From assembly GCA_051960215.1 (NCBI GenBank), contig JBQCEN010000185.1, positions 1 through 8,384 of the forward strand: a DNA stretch of 8,384 nt. The letters run 5' to 3'. The position numbers were made by a program, and so were the translations under genes. The notes below the pieces were generated by a model. The model made no database searches. It saw only the letters and a program-made list of their open reading frames with translations, and was not told the DNA's origin. Source of the stretch: Pararhizobium_B sp051960215. GTDB lineage: Bacteria > Pseudomonadota > Alphaproteobacteria > Rhizobiales > Rhizobiaceae. Positions 1-5,938 of this stretch are shown here, one piece after another (position 1 is the stretch's first letter; every line of letters starts with the position of its first letter).

Positions 1-663
1 GTCATCCTGTCGCGTCCGGGGCTCCGCGCCTTCGGCGCGGGCCGCCCTGGCCCCGGCTTCATGGGTGCGGTGCCCGAAAGCCAGGTCAAGCAGTTCATCG
101 ACCGCCTGTCGGCGGCGGCCGGCAATCCGGAAGCCGAGGCCATCGAAGCGGCGCTCGGCGAGGCGCAGGCGGCGCTCGCGGCGGGGGATGTCGAGCTCGC
201 CGCGCAGGGTTTCTCGGCGATCCTCTCGCACGATCCCAGTCATACGAAGGCGCTGGCGGGGATGGCGGCATGCCTTCTCGAGGCGGGCCAGGTGGCCGAT
301 GTCAAGGAGCTGCTTGCGGGCCTCACCGACGAGCAGCGCAAGGATGCCGACATCGTCAGCGTGGAGGCGCGCATCGCGCAGGCCGAGGAGGTGGCGCGCC
401 TCGGCGATCCGCGCGCGCTCCAGGAGCGGCTCGCGGCCGATCCGGACGACCACGCCGCGCGCGCCGACCTCGCCAAGATCCTCAACGTCAAGGGCGAGCG
501 CCAGGCGGCGGCCGACGAGTTGCTGACGATCATGCGCAAGGACCGGTCGTGGGACGACGACGGCGCGCGGCGCATCCTGCTCTCCTTCTTCGAAGCTTGG
601 GGGCCAGGCGATCCGGCGACGCTCACGGCGCGCCGCAAGCTGTCGTCGATCCTCTTTTCGTGA
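1..663 (+). CDS. cnoX: CnoX/YbbN-type thioredoxin-TPR protein, C-terminal part (5' end cut by window edge)
   Basis: Frame 1 is open from the first base and ends at TGA 661-663, so the first ATG (61) is internal rather than a start. The visible part begins in the last strand/helix of a thioredoxin fold: S-x-P at codons 4-6 aligns with the cis-proline loop, followed by AF..GRP..GFMGAVPESQ, the usual end of this domain. After it come about 180 residues of Ala/Leu/Glu/Asp-rich helical repeats (AALAAGDVELAAQGFSAIL; DDHAARADLAKIL) typical of the TPR_19/TPR_20 region of YbbN/CnoX, ending with the family-like tail ARRKLSSILFS. Family members combine a redox or redox-dead thioredoxin domain with TPRs and act as chaperedoxins, protecting cytosolic proteins from oxidative aggregation. 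The CXXC region lies outside the window, so redox competence cannot be judged. It probably heads an operon with the next two genes. The first ~20 codons match the family only at key positions, which is odd (see findings). Confidence 0.88.
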   Translation, partial: VILSRPGLRAFGAGRPGPGFMGAVPESQVKQFIDRLSAAAGNPEAEAIEAALGEAQAALAAGDVELAAQGFSAILSHDPSHTKALAGMAACLLEAGQVADVKELLAGLTDEQRKDADIVSVEARIAQAEEVARLGDPRALQERLAADPDDHAARADLAKILNVKGERQAAADELLTIMRKDRSWDDDGARRILLSFFEAWGPGDPATLTARRKLSSILFS

Positions 664-737
664 CGGCGGCGGCGGCTCGCCTTCGCCCTTGAGATCGGGT
701 CCCGGCGCGCCAGTTACCTTCATGGGACGGGGAGGGA

Positions 738-744
738 GAAGAGG
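738..744 (+). promoter_or_regulatory. Shine-Dalgarno site fixing the start of the LON-domain gene
   Basis: The purine run GAAGAGG lies 10 bases before the ATG at 755. The upstream in-frame candidates (TTG 689, ATG 722) have no comparable site, and would add a Gly/Arg-rich stretch unlike the family. This supports ATG 755. Confidence 0.6.
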
Positions 745-754
745 CTCTGGGATC

Positions 755-1432
755 ATGCAGGCTGGAAACGTCCAATACCGCCGGGTAGAGGATCTTCCCG
801 AGATCGTGCCGGTTTTCCCGCTCTGCGGGGCGCTGCTGCTGCCGGGCGGGCAGATGCCGCTCAACATCTTCGAGCCGCGCTACCTCGCGATGTTCGACGC
901 GGCGCTTTCCGAAAACCGCGTGCTCGGCATCATCCAGCCGGTGTTCGACCACGAAGGGCGGGCGGAGCGCTGCGAGACGCCGCGGCTCAGCGCCGTCGGC
1001 TGCCTCGGCCGCGTGACGTCGTTCTCCGAAACCGGCGACGGACGCTATATCACCTCGCTCACCGGCATCTGCCGCTTCCGCGTCAGCGAGGAGCTGCGCT
1101 CGCGCCGGCCGTACCGAACCTGCCGGATCGCTCCCTTCGTCAAGGACCTGCTGCCGGACGAGGCGGCCGACAAGGTCGACCGCGAGGCGCTCCTCGCGAG
1201 CTTCCGGGCCTATCTCGACGCCAACCAGCTCGAGGCGGACTGGGCGAGCGTCGAGCGGGCGAGCAATGCGACGCTGGTCAATTGCCTGGCGATGATGTCG
1301 CCCTTCGGGCCGGCCGAGAAGCAGGCGCTGCTCGAGGCGCCGGACCTGAAGGCCCGGGCCGAGACGCTGGTCGCGATCACCGAGATTGCGCTCGCGCGCG
1401 ATTCCGATGACTATCAGCGGGTGATCCAGTAG
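755..1432 (+). CDS. Stand-alone LON substrate-binding-domain protein
   Basis: The product is 225 aa. Residues ~17-46 (IVPVFPLCGALLLPGGQMPL then NIFEPRYLAM) are the hallmark start of the LON N-terminal domain (PF02190), which fills most of the rest to ~215. There is no AAA+ ATPase or Ser-Lys protease domain, so this is the short 'LON peptidase substrate-binding domain' protein common in alphaproteobacteria, not Lon itself. Its molecular role is not established. The domain is known for recognising unfolded polypeptide in Lon, so a cytosolic adaptor or chaperone-like role is inference. The start at ATG 755 is chosen from its Shine-Dalgarno site and because MQAGNVQYRRVEDLPEIVP matches the usual N-terminus. 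The gene begins 91 bp after the cnoX-like gene and ends 9 bp before the Trm112-like gene, consistent with one transcript. Confidence 0.9.
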   Translation: MQAGNVQYRRVEDLPEIVPVFPLCGALLLPGGQMPLNIFEPRYLAMFDAALSENRVLGIIQPVFDHEGRAERCETPRLSAVGCLGRVTSFSETGDGRYITSLTGICRFRVSEELRSRRPYRTCRIAPFVKDLLPDEAADKVDREALLASFRAYLDANQLEADWASVERASNATLVNCLAMMSPFGPAEKQALLEAPDLKARAETLVAITEIALARDSDDYQRVIQ

Positions 1433-1441
1433 GGACACCCC

Positions 1442-1669
1442 GTGCAGAACGATCTCCATGACGACGCGCAGCTTCCGGCCGTCCTCGGCGGCCCGCCGGC
1501 CGTCGATCCGCGGCTCCTCGAGCTCCTCGTCTGTCCACTGACGAAGGGGCGTCTCGTCTATGATCGGGAGGCCGGCGAACTGGTCTCCGAATCGGCGCAC
1601 CTCGCCTATCCGATCCGCGACGGCGTGCCGATCATGCTGGTCTCGGAGGCCCGCCAGATCGAGATCTGA
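1442..1669 (+). CDS. Trm112/UPF0434 (YcaR-like) small protein
   Basis: This is a 75-aa protein from a GTG start. AGGGA at 1431-1435 overlaps the upstream stop codon and sits 6 bases before GTG; no in-frame ATG is available. Residues 21-72 carry the family core: VDPRLLELLVCPLTKGRL, YD, ELVSESAHLAYPIRDGVPIM, LVSEAR. In eukaryotes and archaea Trm112 is a zinc-binding activator of methyltransferases; bacterial UPF0434 members such as E. coli YcaR are poorly characterised. Only one cysteine (C31) is present, so the usual CPxC-type zinc site is absent and the fold must be stable without it. A ~20-residue extension (LPAVLGGPPA) precedes the core. The 9-bp gap from the LON gene indicates co-translation. 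Family assignment is firm; function is unknown. Confidence 0.88.
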   Translation: MQNDLHDDAQLPAVLGGPPAVDPRLLELLVCPLTKGRLVYDREAGELVSESAHLAYPIRDGVPIMLVSEARQIEI

Positions 1670-1695
1670 AGCGGCGGGCTTCTCCGGGCCGGATG

Positions 1696-2922
1696 TCAGA
1701 TCGCCTCGCCGCGCAGCAGGCGCGGATCGCCGGGACCCGCGACGCCGGCCGCCTGGCGGATAAAGAACGATTTCAACGCCGGCATGCGGTCGACGAGGCC
1801 GAGGCCGAAGCCGCGGGCGGCCCGGAGCGGCATGACGTCGTTCGAGAAGAGACGGTTCAGGACGTCGGTCGTCACCCCCATCTGGAACGTGTCGAAGCGG
1901 CGCCAGCGCTGGTAGCGCTCCAGCGTTCCGAGCGAACCGATGTCGAGGCCGATCCGCTCTGCCTCGACCACCGTCTCGGCGAGTGCTGCGGCATCCTTGA
2001 AGCCGAGGTTGAGGCCCTGGCCGGCGATCGGGTGGATGCCGTGAGCGGCGTCGCCGGCAAGCGCGATGCGGGGCGCGGTGAAGTCGCGCGCAAGCGTCAG
2101 GCCGAGGGGGAAGGCGCGCCGCCCGCCGGCAAGCTCGATCGCGCCGAGCTTATGGCCGAAGCGCCGCTCGAGCTCCGCCTCGAAGAGCAGGTCGTCCTCG
2201 GCGACGAGCCGCTCGGCGTCGCGCGTGCGCTCGGTCCAGACGAGCGAGGAACGGTTGTTCGTCAGCGGCAAGATCGCGAAGGGCCCGGCGGGCAGGAAAT
2301 GCTCTTCGGCGCGGCCGTTGTGCGGGCGCTCGTGGCTGACGGTCGTGACGATGCCGGACTGGCCGTAGCTCCATTCGACGGTGCGGATGCCGGCCATCGT
2401 CCGCAGATGTGAGCGGACGCCGTCGGCGGCGACGACGAGGCGCGCCTCGACGGTCTCTCCGCCCGAAAGCCTGACCTCCGCCCATTCCTCCTCGACGCGG
2501 AAGTCCTCGACCGCGCGGCCCTGTTCGATGACGACGCCGAGCATCTCGGCGCGCTTGCGCAGCGCACCCACGAGGAACACGTTCTCGACCATGTGGGCGA
2601 AAGGCTCGCCATCCTCGACGTCGCCGCCGAAGGTCAGGAAGACCGGCCGGACGGGATCGGAGGTGCGCGAGTCGGTGATGATCATCTCGGTGATCGGCTG
2701 CGCCTCCCGGCGGATCTCGTCCCAGACCTCCAGGCGGTCGAGCATGCGGCTGGCGGCAGCGGCGATCGCCGAGGCGCGCTGGTCCTTCTTCCACGCCTCC
2801 TCGGGGGCGGCGTCGATCACCGCGACGTCGAGATGGGGGCTTGCCTGCTTGATGGCGACGGCGACCGCCAGCCCGACATATCCGCCGCCGCCGATCAGCA
2901 CGTCCCGCCGTTGCGAAGCCAT
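1696..2922 (-). CDS. UbiH/UbiF/Coq6-family FAD-dependent hydroxylase (ubiquinone biosynthesis)
   Basis: The product is 408 aa, the normal size for class A flavoprotein monooxygenases. Visible motifs in order are the FAD-binding GxGxxG at 12-17 (GGGYVG, after the strand DVLIG), the DG motif at 167-174 (ADGVRSHL), and the ribityl-binding GDAAH at 290-294. The last is followed by HPIAGQGLNLGFKDAAAL (297-314), the UbiH/COQ6 signature. The family uses NAD(P)H and O2 to hydroxylate the aromatic ring of the prenylated ubiquinone precursor, peripherally at the inner membrane. Which ring position (C1, C5 or C6) cannot be decided here: alphaproteobacteria use UbiL/UbiM/UbiN variants besides UbiH/F/I. 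ATG 2922 is preferred over upstream in-frame starts because AAGGAG (2933-2928) lies 5 bases before it and the flavin strand follows directly. It converges on the Trm112-like gene with a 26-bp gap and no clear terminator, and is divergent from tesB. Confidence 0.92.
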   Translation of the reverse strand: MASQRRDVLIGGGGYVGLAVAVAIKQASPHLDVAVIDAAPEEAWKKDQRASAIAAAASRMLDRLEVWDEIRREAQPITEMIITDSRTSDPVRPVFLTFGGDVEDGEPFAHMVENVFLVGALRKRAEMLGVVIEQGRAVEDFRVEEEWAEVRLSGGETVEARLVVAADGVRSHLRTMAGIRTVEWSYGQSGIVTTVSHERPHNGRAEEHFLPAGPFAILPLTNNRSSLVWTERTRDAERLVAEDDLLFEAELERRFGHKLGAIELAGGRRAFPLGLTLARDFTAPRIALAGDAAHGIHPIAGQGLNLGFKDAAALAETVVEAERIGLDIGSLGTLERYQRWRRFDTFQMGVTTDVLNRLFSNDVMPLRAARGFGLGLVDRMPALKSFFIRQAAGVAGPGDPRLLRGEAI

Positions 2923-3000
2923 CTCGTCTCCTTTCCGGTCCTTCCACGCCGGGCCTCGGCTCCCCCCGTTGCCGCGCCGGCGCGCTTTCCTGTATGGCTC

Positions 3001-3028
3001 GTTATAGAGCATGCGGGCCGAATGTGCA
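3001..3028 (-). promoter_or_regulatory. Candidate sigma-70-type promoter of the Ubi hydroxylase gene
   Basis: Reading the - strand, TGCACA (3028-3023) and TATAAC (3006-3001) are 16 bp apart, a fair -35/-10 pair in an otherwise GC-rich 145-bp divergent intergenic region. Transcription would start near 2994, giving a ~70-nt leader before ATG 2922. On the + strand the best pair for tesB is weaker (TTGCCG 2969-2974, 18-bp spacer, TATGGC 2993-2998). This is pattern matching only. Confidence 0.3.
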
Positions 3029-3067
3029 TGCGCTGGCGGCCTTGCGCAACCGGAGACGGCAGGTCCG

Positions 3068-3949
3068 ATGAAGCCAGACATGACGCCAAGCGCGATGGAG
3101 CAGCTCCTCGCGACGCTCGATCTCGAACAGCTCGAGCACAACCTCTATCGCGGCAGCAGCCCGCAGGTCGGCTGGCAGCGCGTCTTCGGCGGCCAGGTGA
3201 TCGGCCAGGCCCTCGTCGCCGCGCAGCGCACCGTCGGCGAGGGGCGCTACGTCCACTCCCTGCATGCCTATTTCATGCGGCCCGGCGATCCGTCGGTGCC
3301 GATCGTCTACGAGGTCGACCGCATCCGCGACGGATCGAGCTTCACGACGCGCCAGATCGTGGCGATCCAGCACGGCGCGGCGATCTTCTCCATGTCGGCC
3401 TCCTTCCAGATCGACGAGGACGGCTTCGAGCACCAGATGGCGATGCCGGAAACGCCGGCCCCCGAGACGCTGATGGGCGAGGAGGAGATCAAGGCGCATT
3501 TCCTCGACCGGGCGCCGGAGAACATTCGCCGCTACTGGCAGCGCGAGCGGCCGATCGAAATCCGACCGCTATCGCTCGCGCATTACGTGTCGCGCGAAAA
3601 GCTGAAGCCGGAGCAGCGCGTCTGGGTTCGCACGACGGGGCCGGTGCCGAACGAACGGCACCTGCAGGCCGCCGTGCTCGCCTATCTGTCCGACATGACG
3701 CTGCTCGACACCTCGCTCTTCGCTCACGGGCTGTCGGTGTTCGACAAGTCGCTGCAGGCGGCGAGCCTCGACCACGCGATGTGGTTCCACCGGCCGCACC
3801 GGCTCGACGACTGGCTGCTCTACGCCGCCGACAGCCCGAACGCGAGCGGCGCGCGCGGCATGACGCGCGGCTCTCTCGTCGCCCGCGACGGGCGCCTCGT
3901 CGCCTCGGTGGCGCAGGAAGGCCTGATCCGCAAACGAGCGATCGATTAA
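3068..3949 (+). CDS. tesB: Acyl-CoA thioesterase II (TesB), double hotdog
   Basis: The product is 293 aa, the usual TesB length. It hydrolyses acyl-CoA to free fatty acid and CoA in the cytosol, with broad medium/long-chain range in the family. The first hotdog domain includes LYRGSSPQVGWQRVFGGQV (26-44), HSLHAYFMRPGD (63-74) and DRIRDGSSFTTRQI (84-97). The second contains AYLSDMTLLDTSL (205-217), LDHAMWFHRP (234-243) and VAQEG (281-285). The E. coli catalytic triad D204/T228/Q278 maps, at a constant +5 offset, to D209, S233 and Q283; serine replaces threonine, a conservative change keeping the hydroxyl. ATG 3068 is chosen because GGAG lies 12 bases upstream and the length then matches the family. 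The upstream in-frame ATG 3011 would add a Cys-rich leader with no family similarity; ATG 3080 and 3095 lack a Shine-Dalgarno site. Adjacent to glnK-amtB, as in rhizobia. Confidence 0.94.
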   Translation: MKPDMTPSAMEQLLATLDLEQLEHNLYRGSSPQVGWQRVFGGQVIGQALVAAQRTVGEGRYVHSLHAYFMRPGDPSVPIVYEVDRIRDGSSFTTRQIVAIQHGAAIFSMSASFQIDEDGFEHQMAMPETPAPETLMGEEEIKAHFLDRAPENIRRYWQRERPIEIRPLSLAHYVSREKLKPEQRVWVRTTGPVPNERHLQAAVLAYLSDMTLLDTSLFAHGLSVFDKSLQAASLDHAMWFHRPHRLDDWLLYAADSPNASGARGMTRGSLVARDGRLVASVAQEGLIRKRAID

Positions 3950-3954
3950 TTTCC

Positions 3955-3976
3955 GGGCAGGTGTGGGAATCTGCCT
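3955..3976 (+). terminator. Weak hairpin after tesB, possible terminator
   Basis: GGCAG (3956-3960) and CTGCC (3971-3975) can pair around a 10-base loop, with a further G-T wobble outside. The hairpin starts 6 bases after the tesB stop codon and is followed by TATTTCTG rather than a clean T-run. It may reduce read-through into glnK, but it is short and the tail is poor. Confidence 0.25.
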
Positions 3977-4061
3977 ATTTCTGAGGCCGCTGCAGGCGCG
4001 GGCCACGGTCGCGTTCGTCCACGCCTTCGTTTTTCTCCTTCCACATCAATGATCTGACGTC

Positions 4062-4078
4062 TGCCAATCGACTTGGCA
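4062..4078. repeat. Perfect inverted repeat overlapping the glnK -24 element
   Basis: TGCCAA (4062-4067) and TTGGCA (4073-4078) are exact inverted copies around the 5-base spacer TCGAC. The right arm contains the GG of the -24 promoter element. The dyad does not match the NtrC consensus (GCAC...GTGC). It could be an operator for an unidentified dimeric regulator, or chance symmetry created by the TTGGCAC promoter box. Confidence 0.4.
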
Positions 4079-4088
4079 CGGCGCTTGA
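4074..4088 (+). promoter_or_regulatory. Sigma-54 (RpoN) -24/-12 promoter of glnK-amtB
   Basis: TGGCACG (4074-4080), a 4-base spacer GCGC, then TTGA (4085-4088) match the RpoN consensus TGGCACR-N4-TTGC at all key positions except the last base (A for C at -12). GG falls at -25/-24 and G at -13, placing +1 near 4100, about 75 bp before the glnK ATG. In proteobacteria glnK-amtB is classically activated by phosphorylated NtrC with RpoN under nitrogen limitation, so this site fits its operon. I could not find a convincing NtrC site in 3950-4060; it may be degenerate or lie further upstream inside tesB. Confidence 0.78.
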
Positions 4089-4100
4089 TTCCCCTCCTGC

Positions 4101-4127
4101 GGGCGGCCGGGGGATGGCTGGCCGCCC
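4101..4127 (+). other. GC-rich hairpin at the predicted 5' end of the glnK-amtB mRNA
   Basis: GGGCGGCC (4101-4108) pairs perfectly with GGCCGCCC (4120-4127); an internal G-T wobble and one G-C pair can extend the stem to ten. From the sigma-54 start (~4100) the transcript would begin at the foot of this stem. A second, smaller stem, GCGGC (4134-4138) with GCCGC (4145-4149), follows before the Shine-Dalgarno AGGAAGGA (4156-4163). A role in mRNA stability is plausible but inferred. Confidence 0.45.
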
Positions 4128-4173
4128 CGATCGGCGGCGCCTCAGCCGCGGCAACAGGAAGGATGGGAAACGG

Positions 4174-4512
4174 ATGAAAATCGTGATGGCCATCATCAAG
4201 CCGTTCAAGCTCGACGAGGTGCGGCAAGCGCTCTCGGCGGCCGGCGTCCAGGGCCTGACCGTCACCGAGGTGAAGGGATACGGGCGGCAGAAGGGACATA
4301 CGGAAATCTATCGCGGCGCCGAATACGCCGTGAGCTTCCTGCCGAAAGTGAAAATCGAAGTCGCCGTGCCGTCGGAGATGGTGGGAGAGGTCGTCGAGGC
4401 GATCGGCGCTTCCGCCAGGACCGGGCAGATCGGCGACGGCAAGATCTTCGTCTACTCGATCGACCAGGCCGTGCGCATCCGCACCGGCGAGACCGACGCC
4501 GAAGCGCTCTAG
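4174..4512 (+). CDS. glnK: PII nitrogen regulatory protein GlnK
   Basis: The product is 112 aa, exactly the PII length. The start MKIVMAIIKPFKLDEVRQAL is the family N-terminus. The uridylylation signature YRGAEY occupies 46-51, with Y51 as the residue modified by GlnD. The B-loop (ARTGQIGDGKIFV, 81-93) carries the glycines and K90 that bind ATP/ADP, and R101/R103 complete the nucleotide site. The protein is a cytosolic trimer sensing 2-oxoglutarate, ATP/ADP and glutamine status; unmodified GlnK docks on AmtB and plugs the ammonium pore. Linkage to amtB, with a 22-bp gap, is why it is called GlnK rather than GlnB. ATG 4174 follows AGGAAGGA by 10 bases; the ATG at 4114 would add 20 residues absent from the family and lies within the leader hairpin. 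Expression is probably RpoN-dependent from the promoter at 4074-4088. Confidence 0.97.
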   Translation: MKIVMAIIKPFKLDEVRQALSAAGVQGLTVTEVKGYGRQKGHTEIYRGAEYAVSFLPKVKIEVAVPSEMVGEVVEAIGASARTGQIGDGKIFVYSIDQAVRIRTGETDAEAL

Positions 4513-4534
4513 GTCAACGAAAGGAACACCCGAC

Positions 4535-5836
4535 ATGGCAAGAACCCTTTTCAAGACCGCGAGCCTCGGCCTCCTTGCGGCACTGGCGGTGGCCGCGCCT
4601 GCGCTCGCCCAGACGGCGCCGGCCGCGCCGAAGCTCGACAGCGGCGATACGGCCTGGATGCTGACCTCGACGGCGCTGGTCCTGATGATGACCGTCCCGG
4701 GGCTCGCGCTCTTCTACGGCGGCATGGTGCGCAAGAAGAACGTGCTTGCGACCGTCATGCAGAGCTTCGCGATCACCTGCGCCGTCACCGTCATCTGGAT
4801 GGTCGTCGGCTATTCGCTCGCCTTCACCGACGGCGGCGCGACGCAATCCTGGCTCGGCGGCTTCTCCGCCGTCTTCCTGAACGGCGTCGGCATCAACACG
4901 ACCAACGCGCTGGCGCCGACGATCCCGGAATACGTCTTCTCGATGTTCCAGATGACCTTCGCGATCATCACGCCGGCGCTGATCACCGGTGCCTTCGCGG
5001 AGCGCATGAAGTTCTCCGCCATGTTCATCTTCATGTGCCTGTGGAGCGTCGTCATCTATTCGCCGATCGCCCACTGGGTCTGGGGCGGCGGCTTCCTCGG
5101 CGGCCTCGGCGTGCTCGACTTCGCAGGCGGCACCGTCGTCCACATCAACGCCGGCGTCGCCGGATTGACGTGCGCCCTCGTCGTCGGCAAGCGCAAGGGC
5201 TACGGCGAGACGAACATGGCGCCGCACAATCTCGTGCTCACCATGATCGGCGGCTCGCTGCTTTGGGTCGGCTGGTTCGGCTTCAACGCCGGCTCCGCCG
5301 TCGCGTCGAACGCGCTTGCCGGTGCGGCGATGATGAACACGCAGGTCGCGACAGCGGCGGCGGCGCTCGCCTGGATGTTCTGCGAATGGGCGATCGCGGG
5401 AAAGCCGAGCGTGCTCGGCATCGTCTCCGGCGCGGTCGCCGGCCTCGTCGCAGTGACGCCGGCATCCGGCTTCGTCAACCCGACCGGTGCGCTGATTGTC
5501 GGCATCGTCGCCGGCGTCGGCTGCTATTTCGCGGCGACAAAGCTGAAGCACGCCTTCGGCTACGACGACTCGCTCGACTGCTTCGGCGTCCACGGCGTCG
5601 GCGGCATCATCGGGGCGTTGCTGACGGGCGTGCTCGCCGATCCGGCGATCAACCCGCTCGGCAAGGGCGCGAGCCTCCTGACGCAGGTCTACGGCGTCGC
5701 CGTGACGATCGTCTATACGGCCGTCGTGTCGCTGGTCCTGCTCTTCATCGTCAAGGCGCTGGTCGGCCTGCGTCCGACGACGCAGGAGGAGGTCGAGGGC
5801 CTCGACATCACGCTGCACGGCGAGGTGGTGCAATAG
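4535..5836 (+). CDS. amtB: Ammonium channel AmtB
   Basis: The product is 433 aa and inner-membrane, with an N-terminal signal peptide (about 1-26, ending APALAQ) followed by the eleven-helix Amt/Rh fold. It conducts NH3/NH4+ into the cytoplasm. Functional residues fall at a constant +35 offset from mature E. coli AmtB: Phe gate F142 and F250 (107, 215), W183 and S254 of the recruitment site (148, 219), D195 (160), and the twin pore histidines H203 and H353 (168, 318). The stretches LFYGGMVRKKNVLATVMQSF and DCFGVHGVGGIIGALLTGVL are family hallmarks. The short cytosolic tail (PTTQEEVEGLDITLHGE) is the typical segment involved in regulation. AAAGGAA lies 8 bases before ATG 4535. Co-transcribed with glnK, whose product blocks the channel when ammonium is plentiful. 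A perfect palindrome follows the stop. Confidence 0.97.
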   Translation: MARTLFKTASLGLLAALAVAAPALAQTAPAAPKLDSGDTAWMLTSTALVLMMTVPGLALFYGGMVRKKNVLATVMQSFAITCAVTVIWMVVGYSLAFTDGGATQSWLGGFSAVFLNGVGINTTNALAPTIPEYVFSMFQMTFAIITPALITGAFAERMKFSAMFIFMCLWSVVIYSPIAHWVWGGGFLGGLGVLDFAGGTVVHINAGVAGLTCALVVGKRKGYGETNMAPHNLVLTMIGGSLLWVGWFGFNAGSAVASNALAGAAMMNTQVATAAAALAWMFCEWAIAGKPSVLGIVSGAVAGLVAVTPASGFVNPTGALIVGIVAGVGCYFAATKLKHAFGYDDSLDCFGVHGVGGIIGALLTGVLADPAINPLGKGASLLTQVYGVAVTIVYTAVVSLVLLFIVKALVGLRPTTQEEVEGLDITLHGEVVQ

Positions 5837-5843
5837 CCGCAAA

Positions 5844-5877
5844 GGCGAGCCGGCCGCAGGCCTGCGGCCGGCTCGCC
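5844..5877. terminator. Perfect 34-bp palindrome, probable bidirectional terminator
   Basis: The 17-base arm GGCGAGCCGGCCGCAGG (5844-5860) is immediately followed by its exact reverse complement (5861-5877), with no spacer. It lies 7 bp after the amtB stop and 61 bp beyond the stop of the convergent small gene. On the - strand the stem is followed by TTTGCGG, and on the + strand it is preceded by AAA, so a short U-tract exists only for the leftward transcript. A second small stem, CCGGG-CCAAA-CCCGG (5882-5896), is adjacent. Intrinsic termination of both convergent transcripts is the likeliest role; a dispersed palindromic repeat unit is the alternative. Confidence 0.65.
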
Positions 5878-5938
5878 ACGGCCGGGCCAAACCCGGTGCG
5901 GTGCCGCGGCGCGGGCCGGTGCGTCCGCTCCTGCGCCG

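Noticed and set aside
689..754. Upstream start (TTG 689 or ATG 722) for the LON-domain gene
   Set aside because: Gives a Gly/Arg-rich leader unlike the family, while ATG 755 has a good Shine-Dalgarno site and a family-like N-terminus.
623..1600. 325-codon - strand frame opposite the LON and Trm112 genes
   Set aside because: Arg/Leu/Glu-rich shadow with no family features, opposite well-recognised genes.
1670..1695. Terminator between the convergent Trm112 and Ubi genes
   Set aside because: The 26-bp gap is GC-rich but contains no convincing stem with a T-run on either strand.
2593..3984. 463-codon + strand frame spanning the ubi and tesB region
   Set aside because: It crosses antisense to the Ubi hydroxylase and a different frame of tesB. 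Its Arg/Pro/Ala-rich product shows no domain; it is a shadow frame.
3950..4060. NtrC binding site upstream of the glnK promoter
   Set aside because: No GCAC-N-GTGC type dyad is visible. GGCAG...CTGCC at 3956-3975 has the wrong bases and spacing.
4514..5890. 458-codon open frame on the - strand opposite amtB
   Set aside because: The translation is a run of Arg/Asp/Glu/His-rich low-complexity residues from GC-biased third positions, with no motif, and it lies fully antisense to a clearly conserved amtB.
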